From Thiodiazotropha sp040793985 (GTDB lineage Bacteria > Pseudomonadota > Gammaproteobacteria > Chromatiales > Chromatiaceae): 64,000 bases of DNA. The DNA is taken from the NCBI GenBank assembly GCA_040793985.1, contig JBFNJI010000003.1:620001-684000 (forward strand), given 5' to 3'. The notes under the pieces are model-generated. The model worked only from the letters and a program-made list of their open reading frames with translations. It did no database searches and had not been told where the DNA came from. Shown piece after piece: positions 52,615-61,001 of the stretch; within the stretch, counting starts at the first letter, position 1; the number at the start of each line of letters is the position of its first letter. Both the position numbers and the translations under genes were made by a program.

Positions 52615-54876
52615 ATGCTTGATACCCTCCATCGCATCGTCAAAGAGGTCAATGACGCACCCGATCTCGGGCAGGCCCTGGCGATCATCGTCGCCCAGGT
52701 AAAGGGCGCGATCAGCAGTGATGTCTGTTCCGTCTATCTGACCGACTTCGAGCGCCGCGAGCATGTGTTGATGGCGACCGAGGGTCTGCACCAGGATGCG
52801 GTCGGCAAGGTCAGCCTACCCTATCATCGCGGGCTGATCGGCCTGGTTTGCGAACGGGCGGAACCGGTCAATCTGGCGGATGCACCCAATCACAGCCGTT
52901 ATCTCTTTACAAATGAGACCGGGGAGACCCAGTATAAGGGGTTTCTCGGTGTGCCTATCATCCAGAACCGTAAAGTGCTGGGTGTATTGGTGGTGCGTCA
53001 GCACATCCAGCGCAGTTTCGAAGATGAGGAGGTGACCTTTCTCTTCACCCTCGCGGCGCAGCTGGCCGGGGCAATCACCCACGCTCAGGCTACGGGGAAT
53101 CTTGTAACCCATGTTGATCAGGCGCCGCCGAACCGCTTCCTCCAGGGTCGGCCGGGCTCTCCGGGCGTCTCCCTTGGGACCGCCGTGGTTGTCTATCCTC
53201 CCGCGGACCTGAACGCGGTGCCCGACAGACCGGCCAAGGATCCGGACAGGGAGGAGGAGGAGTTCCGCACCGCGGTCGCCGCCGTGGTCCAGGACCTGAT
53301 GGCGATCGAGGACCGTTTCGAAGATACGCTTCCAGCGGAAGACAGGGCGCTGTTCGATGCCTGGTTGATGATGCTGGGAAGCGACTCCCTTATCGGCAGC
53401 ACGGTGAGGCGGATTCACGAGGGCAACTGGGCCTCGGGGGCGCTGCGTGAAACCATCGAGGAGCACGCCAAGGTCTTTGATGCCATGGAGGATATCTACC
53501 TGCGGGAGCGGGCCTCCGATGTCAGGGATCTGGGGCGGCGTATCCTGATGCACCTGCAACAGCGGGTCACCAGGTCCACCGACTACCCGGAGAGGACGGT
53601 GCTGGTTGGCGACGAGGTCAGTGCCATGCAGCTGGCCGAGGTGCCCCAAGGGCGTCTGGTAGGCGTTGTCTCGGCCAGGGGGGCGAGTTTCTCCCACGTT
53701 GCTATTTTGGCCAGGGCGATGAATGTGCCTGCGGTGATGGGACTCAGCGATCTGCCGGTAAACCGTGTCGATGGCCGTTTCGTGATTCTGGAGGGCTATT
53801 TGGGGCGTCTCTACGTCTCTCCTGCGCCATCGGTAATCGAGGAGTATCAGCGTTTGGCCAATGAGGATCGTGCGCTGTTCAGGGAACTCGAGGCGGAAAG
53901 GGATCTGCCCTGTGAAACCACCGATGGCTCCCGGGTGCCTCTCTACATGAATACCGGCCTGATCACCGAGCTGGGATCCCAGGGTAGCGAGGAGTCGGAG
54001 GGGGTCGGTCTCTACCGTACCGAACTGCCGTTCATGGTGCGTGACAGCTTTCCCGGCGAGTCGGTGCAGGTGTCCAACTATCGGCGGGTGCTGACTGCAT
54101 TTCATCCTCGACCGGTTACCATCCGAACCCTCGATATCGGCGGTGACAAACCGCTTCCCTACTTTCCCGTGGAGGAGTCGAATCCTTTTCTGGGGTGGCG
54201 CGGAATACGCATCTCCCTCGATCATCCCGAGATCTTCCTCACCCAGGTGCGTGCCATGCTGCGCGCCGCCATCGGTCTCGAGAATCTGAGAATACTCTTG
54301 CCGATGGTGAGTCACGTTCAGGAGGTCGACGACTCGCTGTTGCTGATACAGAGGGCTCACGATGAACTGATCGAGGAGGGTTATGCCGTTACCATGCCGA
54401 AGATCGGCGTAATGATCGAAGTGCCGGCGGCCGTCTACCAGGTCGACGCCCTGGCTCGGCGAATCGACTTCGTCTCAGTCGGCACCAATGACCTGACCCA
54501 GTATCTGCTTGCCGTGGACCGCAACAATGCCCATGTCGCCGATATCTACGACGATCTCCATCCCGCGGTGTTGAGGGCGCTGATCCAGATTGTCTCCGGG
54601 GCCAGGGAGTTCCAGCGTGAAGTGAGTGTCTGCGGAGAGATGGCGGGCAATCCCGCTGCCGCGGTGCTGCTGATCGGTATGGGTGTGGACAGCCTGAGTA
54701 TGAACGGCGGCAGTCTGTTGCGTGTTAAGTGGGTCCTGCGATCGGTCTCCCGGGCCAGGGCAAGGGAGTTGTTGCAGGCGGCACTGCGTTGTGAAAAGGT
54801 ATCGGAAGTCAGGCAGCTGCTGGGCAACGCTCTGGAGGAGATGGGGTTGGGCGGTCTGCTGCGTGCCGGCAGATAA
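52615..54876 (+). CDS. ptsP: PEP-protein phosphotransferase, nitrogen PTS enzyme I (EI-Ntr)
   Basis: 753 residues. An N-terminal GAF domain (~1-160) is followed by the PTS EI N-domain with phosphorylated His near residue 360 (GASFSHVAILARAMNVPAVM). The C-terminal PEP-binding TIM barrel has GVGLYRTELPFM, TIRTLDIGGDKPLPYF and SVGTNDLTQYLLAVDR. EI-Ntr phosphorylates NPr and relays nitrogen and other metabolic signals. The gene is 146 bp after rppH; separate transcription is possible. Length and domain order are normal. Confidence 0.96.
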   Translation: MLDTLHRIVKEVNDAPDLGQALAIIVAQVKGAISSDVCSVYLTDFERREHVLMATEGLHQDAVGKVSLPYHRGLIGLVCERAEPVNLADAPNHSRYLFTNETGETQYKGFLGVPIIQNRKVLGVLVVRQHIQRSFEDEEVTFLFTLAAQLAGAITHAQATGNLVTHVDQAPPNRFLQGRPGSPGVSLGTAVVVYPPADLNAVPDRPAKDPDREEEEFRTAVAAVVQDLMAIEDRFEDTLPAEDRALFDAWLMMLGSDSLIGSTVRRIHEGNWASGALRETIEEHAKVFDAMEDIYLRERASDVRDLGRRILMHLQQRVTRSTDYPERTVLVGDEVSAMQLAEVPQGRLVGVVSARGASFSHVAILARAMNVPAVMGLSDLPVNRVDGRFVILEGYLGRLYVSPAPSVIEEYQRLANEDRALFRELEAERDLPCETTDGSRVPLYMNTGLITELGSQGSEESEGVGLYRTELPFMVRDSFPGESVQVSNYRRVLTAFHPRPVTIRTLDIGGDKPLPYFPVEESNPFLGWRGIRISLDHPEIFLTQVRAMLRAAIGLENLRILLPMVSHVQEVDDSLLLIQRAHDELIEEGYAVTMPKIGVMIEVPAAVYQVDALARRIDFVSVGTNDLTQYLLAVDRNNAHVADIYDDLHPAVLRALIQIVSGAREFQREVSVCGEMAGNPAAAVLLIGMGVDSLSMNGGSLLRVKWVLRSVSRARARELLQAALRCEKVSEVRQLLGNALEEMGLGGLLRAGR

Positions 54877-55000
54877 ACAACACCGCAGGCAGCTGCGTCT
54901 GTGCGAAAGCCCATGCTAACGGGGATAACGGCTGGCTGATGATATTGGCTGGTCCTGATCCATGAACCGACAAACTGGGACATTGGTAAATTTCGACTGA

Positions 55001-55774
55001 TTGAAGCCGTTTCTCGCCATCCTCCTGCCCTTTGCCGCAACCATGGCCGTCGGCGCCTACGTGCACTACTACACCATCTCCGAAACAGAACGGGTGACCG
55101 GAGAGTCAAGTGAGCTGCTCAACGTGGGACTGGCGCGCAGCGCACTAAACAGGGATCTCTCCAACGTCATTTCGGATCTCATTTTTCTCTCCAACTACAT
55201 CGAGCGCCAGGGATTCGCAAGCGACGGCATTCTCAACAGCACCCGGGTCGGGCAACTTTATTACACCTTTATCAAGGAGAAGCGCCTTTGTGACCAGGTC
55301 AGGTTTATCGGCCTGAACGGTCAGGAGCGGGTACGGGTCAACTTCTCGGCGGGGCAACCGGAACTGGTGTCTGCGGCGCAGCTGCAGGACAAGTCCAAGC
55401 GCTACTATTTCATGGAGACCATGCAGCTGACACCGGGTGAGATCTATCTATCGCCCCTGGATCTCAATATTGAGGAGGGAGAGATCGAGCAACCGTTCAA
55501 ACCGGTGATGCGTTTTGCGGTTCCCATGATCTGTTCCCAACCGAGATCAGTGGGGTCAGTGCGGCCGGACAGCAGGAAATCTCCCCTACAGCCGGAGCCA
55601 TCAGCCTGCAGGCCATGGAGAAGGCCCACATCAGACATGTGCTCGATCTCGTGGATTGGCATCGGGGCTTGTGAAATCCTCGAAATCTCACGCCCGCGAC
55701 AAAGGCGCATGATGCTGCAGTACAGTCTATCGCCGCCAGCAGGCCTGGCAATGGAGAAAGAGCGCGAAGAGTAG
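55001..55774 (+). pseudogene. Chimeric remnant: sensor-kinase N-terminus joined to NtrC-type regulator tail
   Basis: Residues 1-175 (TTG start, 55001-~55527) are the N-terminus of a membrane sensor: one helix (~5-22) and a dCache-like periplasmic domain (CDQVRFIGLNGQERVRVNFS, YYFMETMQLTPGEIYLSPLD). It breaks off after MRFAVP, before the second helix. From 55528, in another frame, the DNA encodes the end of an NtrC-family regulator (DLFPTEISG, then AMEKAHIRHVLDLVDWHRG). After a second frameshift near 55665 it gives the FIS-type recognition helix ACEILEISRPRQRRMMLQYS. The kinase core, receiver and AAA+ domains are gone. This is best explained by one large deletion across a sensor-regulator gene pair, followed by decay. 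Confidence 0.75.
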
Positions 55775-56152
55775 CTCATGGCGGGTAGGCGCCACATACC
55801 CAGCGGCAGTCGGATTAAACGATCCGTTCAATCGGATTGGGATGAGAATTGAACGATTCGTTCTATTTTCCTCTCCCAAAAACCTCTCAAGTGACCAAGG
55901 TCTCGATCGATACGCTTTCAGCCTGCCTGGCCTGTTTTCTCGTCAAATTGGAAAATCATCTTCTTAGGCGGAGGATTAAGTATTTCAGGGTGGCCTAATG
56001 CCGGGGTTATCGAAGCCGTTTCGTAAACCCAGTAGGTTTCTCTGGTATATCGGTACATAAAGTGCGGTCACTATACTCTGGATCCATTATCGTTGTCGGT
56101 TGATTCGCACTGACCCCTGATAGATCCTTTACCGCAGGAGATGTGGGAGAAG
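55775..56152. other. Non-coding stretch after the decayed two-component remnant
   Basis: No convincing gene. The stretch holds the inverted repeat at 55818-55862 and otherwise looks like decayed or intergenic sequence. It ends where the small terminator-closed unit (56153-56350) begins. Confidence 0.5.
55818..55862. repeat. Imperfect inverted repeat of 15-bp arms
   Basis: AACGATCCGTTCAAT (55818-55832) and ATTGAACGATTCGTT (55848-55862) match in inverted orientation at 13 of 15 positions, with a 15-nt spacer. Each arm is itself a short palindrome (AACG-N3-CGTT), giving four half-sites. This could be an operator left from the deleted two-component locus or a structural remnant. Confidence 0.65.
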
Positions 56153-56227
56153 ATGGAACGAACCGGTCTCTCTATGGGTTGTCGTCAGAAGCAAGCAAAT
56201 AACAAAAGCTTCTGCAAGAAGTGCTAA
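56153..56227 (+). pseudogene. Short ORF with zinc-ribbon-like ending
   Basis: 24 codons (ATG at 56153, TAA at 56225), preceded by a purine-rich GGAG site 3 nt upstream. The end reads MGCRQKQANNKSFCKKC, like the first half of a double-zinc-ribbon (CxxC...N..FCKKCG) with one Cys missing. A second ANNK-x2-C pattern follows downstream (~56292), interrupted by TAG codons. Either a decayed zinc-ribbon protein gene or a small translated peptide ending at the terminator at 56322. Confidence 0.4.
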
Positions 56228-56321
56228 ATACTAGGTTGGCAAGTAATGACACTCAACAGGAGCTGATGAAAAAGGCATAGGAGGCTAATAACAAGTAGCC
56301 ACATTGTGGCTTAAACGACCA

Positions 56322-56350
56322 GGTCGCCGGTATCGCCGGCGGCCTTTTTT
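56322..56350 (+). terminator. Intrinsic terminator (plus strand)
   Basis: GGTCGCCGG (56322-56330) pairs with CCGGCGGCC (56336-56344), loop TATCG, followed directly by TTTTTT. It is a strong rho-independent terminator for transcription coming from the short ORF or the decayed locus. On the opposite strand it would be much weaker, since no T-run follows there. Confidence 0.88.
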
Positions 56351-56353
56351 AAT

Positions 56354-57196
56354 TCAGCACCCCAATGCGCGCATGATCGATTGAATCTCTTCACCCGATG
56401 CCTCGAGGATCGACTCAATACTGTCATGATCGAGACTCAGGCGCTGGCTGGCGGTTACCCTGTTCCAGTCAAAATCCTCAGCCAAATCGTCCCAGTAGGC
56501 ACAGAGGTTGGCGGTTGTAACGACATCGGTGACATCGGCCCTGCCGATATGCACTCTCTCCAGGTCATCGTGATCGCTGGCGGTGTTGGCAATGTCGTCG
56601 CTGAAATGCCAGGCTTCAAGAATGGCATGGCCGATTCCTGTGTGCCAGTTCTTCAGCAGTTCATCCATGCCCTCCTTGTCGTCAAAGAGTTCGGGGTGGT
56701 CCTTGGCGCGGGTGTAGATGTAGTACTTGCCTATATCATGCAGAAGCCCCGCCAGCATGGCCTCGTCCGGATTGACGTCGCTATGTTTTTTGGCGATCAC
56801 ATAGGCGATGGCGGAGACATTCACGCTGTGCTGCCAAAGCGATTTGAGTTGATCGCGAATCGGACCGACGGATTTCGAGTCCATGATCTGTTCCAAGGCG
56901 ATGGAGACAGCGGTACTGTAGGCCAGGTCGTAACCGAGCCGGGCGATCGCGGTGCGCAGATCTTTGATCTGGGCGCCGCTGCGATTGGCGAAGTTGGAGT
57001 TGGCAACCTTCAGCAACCTCGCGGAGAGCACCGGATCGCTGCCAACCACTTTTGCCACCTTGTCGGCTGAGACATCGTCACTCTCCAGGACCTTTTTAAC
57101 GCGTACGGCCACATCGGGAAAGGCGGGGAGTTTTAGGTCGCCCGCTGAGAGTTCAGCGCCAAGCTGTTGCACAAATTCAAATGCGATGTCGTTCAT
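56354..57196 (-). CDS. HDOD-domain signalling protein
   Basis: 280 residues from the ATG at 57196 (AAGG 8 nt upstream; an in-frame ATG at 57274 adds 26 residues with little similarity). The HDOD domain covers residues ~20-215: LKLPAFPDVAVRVKKVLE, SDPVLSARLLKVANSNFA, LRTAIARLGYDLAYSTAVS and LLHDIGKYYIYT. Here HD of a typical HD domain is kept (LLHDIG), though HDOD proteins usually lack the full metal site. Similar proteins act in cyclic-di-GMP and motility signalling. A second HDOD domain occurs in the kinase fusion at 43.9 kb. Confidence 0.9.
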   Translation of the reverse strand: MNDIAFEFVQQLGAELSAGDLKLPAFPDVAVRVKKVLESDDVSADKVAKVVGSDPVLSARLLKVANSNFANRSGAQIKDLRTAIARLGYDLAYSTAVSIALEQIMDSKSVGPIRDQLKSLWQHSVNVSAIAYVIAKKHSDVNPDEAMLAGLLHDIGKYYIYTRAKDHPELFDDKEGMDELLKNWHTGIGHAILEAWHFSDDIANTASDHDDLERVHIGRADVTDVVTTANLCAYWDDLAEDFDWNRVTASQRLSLDHDSIESILEASGEEIQSIMRALGC

Positions 57197-57370
57197 GGTT
57201 CGTGCCTTGATTATTGTATTGAATCTGGGGTCTGTTAACAGAGGAGGGGATGACTGCGATACGCCTCTCTTCACAAGGCTATCGGCTTCACCAATAGGAA
57301 CTTAAGTCGCAGGCCTGCTGCGATCCGGCCCACTATCGGCAACTGCCGTGACTGGCCGAGATATCTGGGC

Positions 57371-58039
57371 TCAGAGCGAACCCCATGAACTGCGGCGGCG
57401 CTGGAATCGAAGATGGGGCAGGATCAGGCCGATGAGGATGCCGGCAATGATGACCCCGGCGCCAATGAGAAACCAGTCGCGGGTTGCCTCATTGCTGAGA
57501 TCGCGATTCTCCTGTTTCAGCTCCTCCGCTTCCCGGGTCAGGTCGGCAACCTGTTTGCGCAGCTCATTGCGTTCGTTGGAGATGCGGATGGCGTTGGAGG
57601 CGGTTCTCTGGATGCTCTGCAGCTCCTGTTCCTGTTTCTCTTTTATCTGTTGCAGGTTTTTGTGTTCGGAGAGTAGTTCACGATGATTCTTCTGCAGATC
57701 GGCGAGGTTGCGCCGTAGTTCGCCCGGGGCTGCCTTGAGCGCCTCAATCTCCTTACGCATGTTTTCCAGCTGCGCGCGGGCAGTTGGTTGGTTCATCAGT
57801 TGACGGGTGAGGACAAAACCCTCCTTGGAGCCGACTCGGACCTTACTGTAACCGCTCTCCTTGTTGGTTGAGAGAACATCCACCGCGGTGCCGGTGTTGA
57901 GATAACGGGTGATACGATGCCGGTTACTCTCGCCGCTCCGCATTTCGACCTTGAATGTATCGGTGATGTAGTAGGTCTTTGCTTCAACCGCAGTGGGCAA
58001 AAGCAGTATGCAGAGGATCGAAATAATGAATCTCTTCAT
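57371..58039 (-). CDS. SH3-domain and coiled-coil membrane protein (TIGR04211/YgiM type)
   Basis: 222 residues from the ATG at 58039 (GAGAG upstream). A signal peptide (~1-19, cleavage after AVEA) leads to a bacterial SH3 domain (~20-95; TDTFKVEMRSGESNRHRITR). A coiled coil (~100-190) and a C-terminal membrane helix (~195-215) with a basic tail follow. The domain order is that of YgiM and related proteins of proteobacteria, possibly binding peptidoglycan or associated proteins. Position between HDOD protein and argF is not informative. Confidence 0.9.
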   Translation of the reverse strand: MKRFIISILCILLLPTAVEAKTYYITDTFKVEMRSGESNRHRITRYLNTGTAVDVLSTNKESGYSKVRVGSKEGFVLTRQLMNQPTARAQLENMRKEIEALKAAPGELRRNLADLQKNHRELLSEHKNLQQIKEKQEQELQSIQRTASNAIRISNERNELRKQVADLTREAEELKQENRDLSNEATRDWFLIGAGVIIAGILIGLILPHLRFQRRRSSWGSL

Positions 58040-58126
58040 GATAATCTCTCGGTCTGGACAATAACGGGCATTGTACAACTCGACTTGTTCCTTGTTACGA
58101 AACAGGCCACATTTTTACCGCCTGCC

Positions 58127-59032
58127 TCATCGGCCCAGGAGAAGAAACTCCAGCAGCGCCTTCTGCGAGTGGAGGCGGTTTTCCGCTTCGTCCCATACCA
58201 CGCTGTTTTCTCTGTCGATGACGGTTGCGCTGACCTCTTCCCCGCGATGTGCCGGAAGGCAGTGAAAGAAGAGGGCGTCGGGATCTGCCTGCGCCATCAG
58301 TTCGTCGTTTACCTGATAGCGGGCGAATACCTTCTCTCTTTGTGCCTGTTCCTCTTCCTGGCCCATGCTGGCCCAGACATCCGTGACCACCAGATCGGCA
58401 CCCTCGGCAGCCTGCAAAGGATCTCGAACAATAACGGCCTGCCCGTCTGCAGCCTCTAGTATGGCTCTGTCGGGATCGTAACCTTCTGGGCAGGCAATAT
58501 TCAAGTGGAAGCCGAAACGCCTGGCGGCATTGATATAGGAATGGCACATGTTGTTGCCATCGCCTATCCAGGTGACTCGTTTGTTGTGAATGTCGCCGCG
58601 ATGCTCGAAATAGGTCTGCATGTCCGCGAGCAGCTGGCAGGGGTGGAGCAGATCGGTCAGCGCATTGATCACCGGTACCTGGGAGTGGGCGGCGAACAGT
58701 TCCAATGTCGAGTGATCGTAGGTGCGTATCATGATGATATCGAGCATGCGCGACAGTACCCGGGCACTGTCCTCGATCGGTTCGCCTCGTCCCAACTGGG
58801 TATCCCGGGGCGAGAGAAAGAGCGCGTGTCCGCCCAGCTGCGACATACCGACTTCGAAAGAGACCCGGGTGCGCGTTGATGACTTTTCGAACACCATGCC
58901 GAGATTCTTGCCTTTCAGCGGTGTATGTATATCGCCTCTGTGCTGTATGCGCTTGAGCTCGGTGGCCCTGCGGATGAGCGCGTGCAGTTCGTCACTGCTG
59001 AAATCGAGAAGTGAGAGAAAATGCCTGGTCAT
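58127..59032 (-). CDS. argF: Ornithine carbamoyltransferase
   Basis: 301 residues, the usual length. It makes citrulline from ornithine and carbamoyl phosphate. The carbamoyl-phosphate site is FEKSSTRTRVSFEVGM (STRTR near residue 52). Ornithine-binding features are DLVVTDVWASMGQE and the Cys of FHCLPAHRGEEV near residue 263. It lies 22 bp after argD on the same strand, so the two arginine genes form an operon. No ArgR box was found upstream of argD. Confidence 0.97.
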   Translation of the reverse strand: MTRHFLSLLDFSSDELHALIRRATELKRIQHRGDIHTPLKGKNLGMVFEKSSTRTRVSFEVGMSQLGGHALFLSPRDTQLGRGEPIEDSARVLSRMLDIIMIRTYDHSTLELFAAHSQVPVINALTDLLHPCQLLADMQTYFEHRGDIHNKRVTWIGDGNNMCHSYINAARRFGFHLNIACPEGYDPDRAILEAADGQAVIVRDPLQAAEGADLVVTDVWASMGQEEEQAQREKVFARYQVNDELMAQADPDALFFHCLPAHRGEEVSATVIDRENSVVWDEAENRLHSQKALLEFLLLGR

Positions 59033-59054
59033 AGTTGCCGCCTCTAAAGGGCAA

Positions 59055-60224
59055 TCAGAGATATCCCTGGATCAATGCGCTTACCTTGTCGATGATTTGG
59101 TCGCATTCGGCATCGCTGATGATCAGCGGCGGCAACAGCCGTACCACCTTGTCGACAGTGACATTGATGAGTATTCCCTGCTCCAGGCCGCGGTTGACCA
59201 GCTCGAAACAGGGACGGTCGAGTTCGATACCGATCATCAGCCCGGAGACGCGAATGGCTTCCACGCCCTGTTGAGCGCCCAGCCTGGCGTTAAAGCCATT
59301 CAACATGCGCTCACCCAGTTGCGCAGCTCTCTCAACCAACTGCCGGGACTCGATGGTGTTGAGTACAGTCATCGCGACCCGGCATGCGAGTGGGTTGCCG
59401 CCGAAGGTGGAGCCGTGACTGCCCGGTGAGAAGACCTCGGCAGCGTTACCTCTCGCCAGGCAGGCCCCGATTGGGATGCCGTTGCCCAATCCTTTTGCCA
59501 GGGTCATCACGTCGGGAAGGATTCGATTGTGCTGATGACTGAACATGCGGCCGGTTCGGCCGATACCGGTCTGAATCTCGTCCAGCATCATCAACCACTC
59601 ATTTTCATCACAGATTTCGCGGATCCGATTGAGGTAATCCGGTTTCGGGATGTTGATACCACCCTCGCCCTGGACAGGCTCAACAAGCACCGCCACAACA
59701 TTGTTACTGTTCTTCGCAATGTCGGTGATCGCATCGATATCATCATAAGGGACGCGCACGAAACCCTGAACCAGGGGTTCGAATCCGGCCTGAACCTTGC
59801 GGTTGCCGGTGGCACTCAGGGTGGCGAGCGTGCGGCCATGGAAGCTCTGCTCCATGACAATGATGGTGGGGTTCTTGATCTCCTTTTTGTTGCCGTAGAG
59901 ACGGGCGATCTTTATCGCGGCCTCATTGGCCTCGGCGCCGGAGTTGGCGAAAAAGACCCTGTCCATTGAGGCCAGATGACAGAGCTTTTCACCGAGCAGC
60001 TCCTGATTGGCTATACCGTAGATGTTCGATGTATGCAGCAGGGTTGCCGCCTGTTCGCAGAGGGCGTCACGTATTGCAGGGTGCGCGTGACCGAGTCCAC
60101 AGACTGCCACACCTGCAACGGCGTCAAGATAACTACGGTCCTGATCGTCCCACAGACGCGCGCCCTCTCCCCTCAGGAAGGTCACCGGTAACCGGTTGTA
60201 TGTCGTCATCAAAGAGTCGGCCAT
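59055..60224 (-). CDS. argD: Acetylornithine aminotransferase
   Basis: 389 residues from the ATG at 60224 (a start at 60290 would add 22 residues of poor quality; one at 60209 is also possible). A class III PLP aminotransferase, it makes N-acetylornithine from N-acetylglutamate semialdehyde. Conserved parts: YLDAVAGVAVCGLGHAHP, FFANSGAEANEAAIKIAR, FHGRTLATLSATG, PVQGEGG, DEIQTGIGRTG and TLAKGLGNGIPIG, where the Lys binds PLP. First gene of the argD-argF operon. Confidence 0.96.
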   Translation of the reverse strand: MADSLMTTYNRLPVTFLRGEGARLWDDQDRSYLDAVAGVAVCGLGHAHPAIRDALCEQAATLLHTSNIYGIANQELLGEKLCHLASMDRVFFANSGAEANEAAIKIARLYGNKKEIKNPTIIVMEQSFHGRTLATLSATGNRKVQAGFEPLVQGFVRVPYDDIDAITDIAKNSNNVVAVLVEPVQGEGGINIPKPDYLNRIREICDENEWLMMLDEIQTGIGRTGRMFSHQHNRILPDVMTLAKGLGNGIPIGACLARGNAAEVFSPGSHGSTFGGNPLACRVAMTVLNTIESRQLVERAAQLGERMLNGFNARLGAQQGVEAIRVSGLMIGIELDRPCFELVNRGLEQGILINVTVDKVVRLLPPLIISDAECDQIIDKVSALIQGYL

Positions 60225-60514
60225 GAACAAACCCATAAAACAAAAAAGGCATCCCGGTAAGGACGCCAGTCTACGTATTTCCCCCACCAAATCGACAGGG
60301 AATCGATAAGTGTACCCACCAGGATGGAGTTTTTCAAACTTCTTTGTTGCGCAGATCTCTAGCGGAACCTACACCGTGCACACCCTACCCCCTGGGGTGG
60401 AAGAGCTGAAAACGGTCGCTGCAGGCTCCGGCGAGGGATATTTGGATATTGGTTGGGGCTTAGGCACAATGAACCATCATCCAACTGTCAACCGAGTCGG
60501 GGAGGTTGATTACC

Positions 60515-60973
60515 ATGTCGATTGCTATGGCCCTTCACTTGCTGGGTGTCATCGTTTGGGTGGGAGGCATGTTCTTTGCACATATGGTGATGCGCCCCGT
60601 CTTCAATTCTGCCTTGGAGCCCGAGGAGCGCGTGCCTCTGCTGTTGGGTGTGTTCAATCACTTCTTCCCATGGGTATGGGGATCCGTGATCGCAATCCTG
60701 GCCAGCGGGTTTTGGATGTTGTTTGTGATCTATGAAAACGGCATTGGATTGTGGCTGGGTTTCATGACGGTAATCGGTGTCTTGATGTCCGCCATTTTTG
60801 TCTATATCTACAGCATGCCCTACAACCGGCTCGGTGCGGCGGTTAAAAACCAAGACAAGCCGAAGGTTGTGCTGGCTGTGATCCAGATAAGACGTTTGAT
60901 ACTGGTTAATCTCATATTGGGACTGAGTGTCACCCTGGTAGCGATATTGGGTAAGTATGGATTGATGCATTGA
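60515..60973 (+). CDS. CopD-like four-helix membrane protein
   Basis: 152 residues from the ATG at 60515, with GGAGG 9 nt upstream. A TTG at 60506 lies next to that site and is less likely. Four membrane helices are visible. Residues include LHLLGVIVWVGGMFFAHMVM with the conserved His and Trp, FNHFFPWVW and IRRLILVNLILG. The CopD family takes part in copper uptake; many short members have no tested function. Divergent from argD, followed 28 bp later by the MscS-type gene. Confidence 0.85.
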   Translation: MSIAMALHLLGVIVWVGGMFFAHMVMRPVFNSALEPEERVPLLLGVFNHFFPWVWGSVIAILASGFWMLFVIYENGIGLWLGFMTVIGVLMSAIFVYIYSMPYNRLGAAVKNQDKPKVVLAVIQIRRLILVNLILGLSVTLVAILGKYGLMH

Positions 60974-61001
60974 CCAAGGCGTCCCTTATACACATAGGGT
61001 T

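Noticed and set aside
52816..54360. Long minus-strand frame (514 codons) inside ptsP
   Set aside because: ptsP is complete with all catalytic motifs; the antisense frame is a product of GC-rich codon bias.
56236..56352. Reading frame from TTG at 56236 running through two TAG codons to the terminator, which might suggest amber recoding
   Set aside because: It has two internal stops and its last codons coincide with the terminator stem. A decayed gene explains it better, and no sign of a recoding system is present.
59100..60320. ArgR operator before argD
   Set aside because: No TGAAT-N6-ATTCA-like palindrome was found between argD and the CopD-like gene.
60310..60735. Plus-strand 141-codon frame upstream of and overlapping the CopD-like gene
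   Set aside because: It overlaps the CopD-like gene in another frame and shows no domain or good ribosome site.
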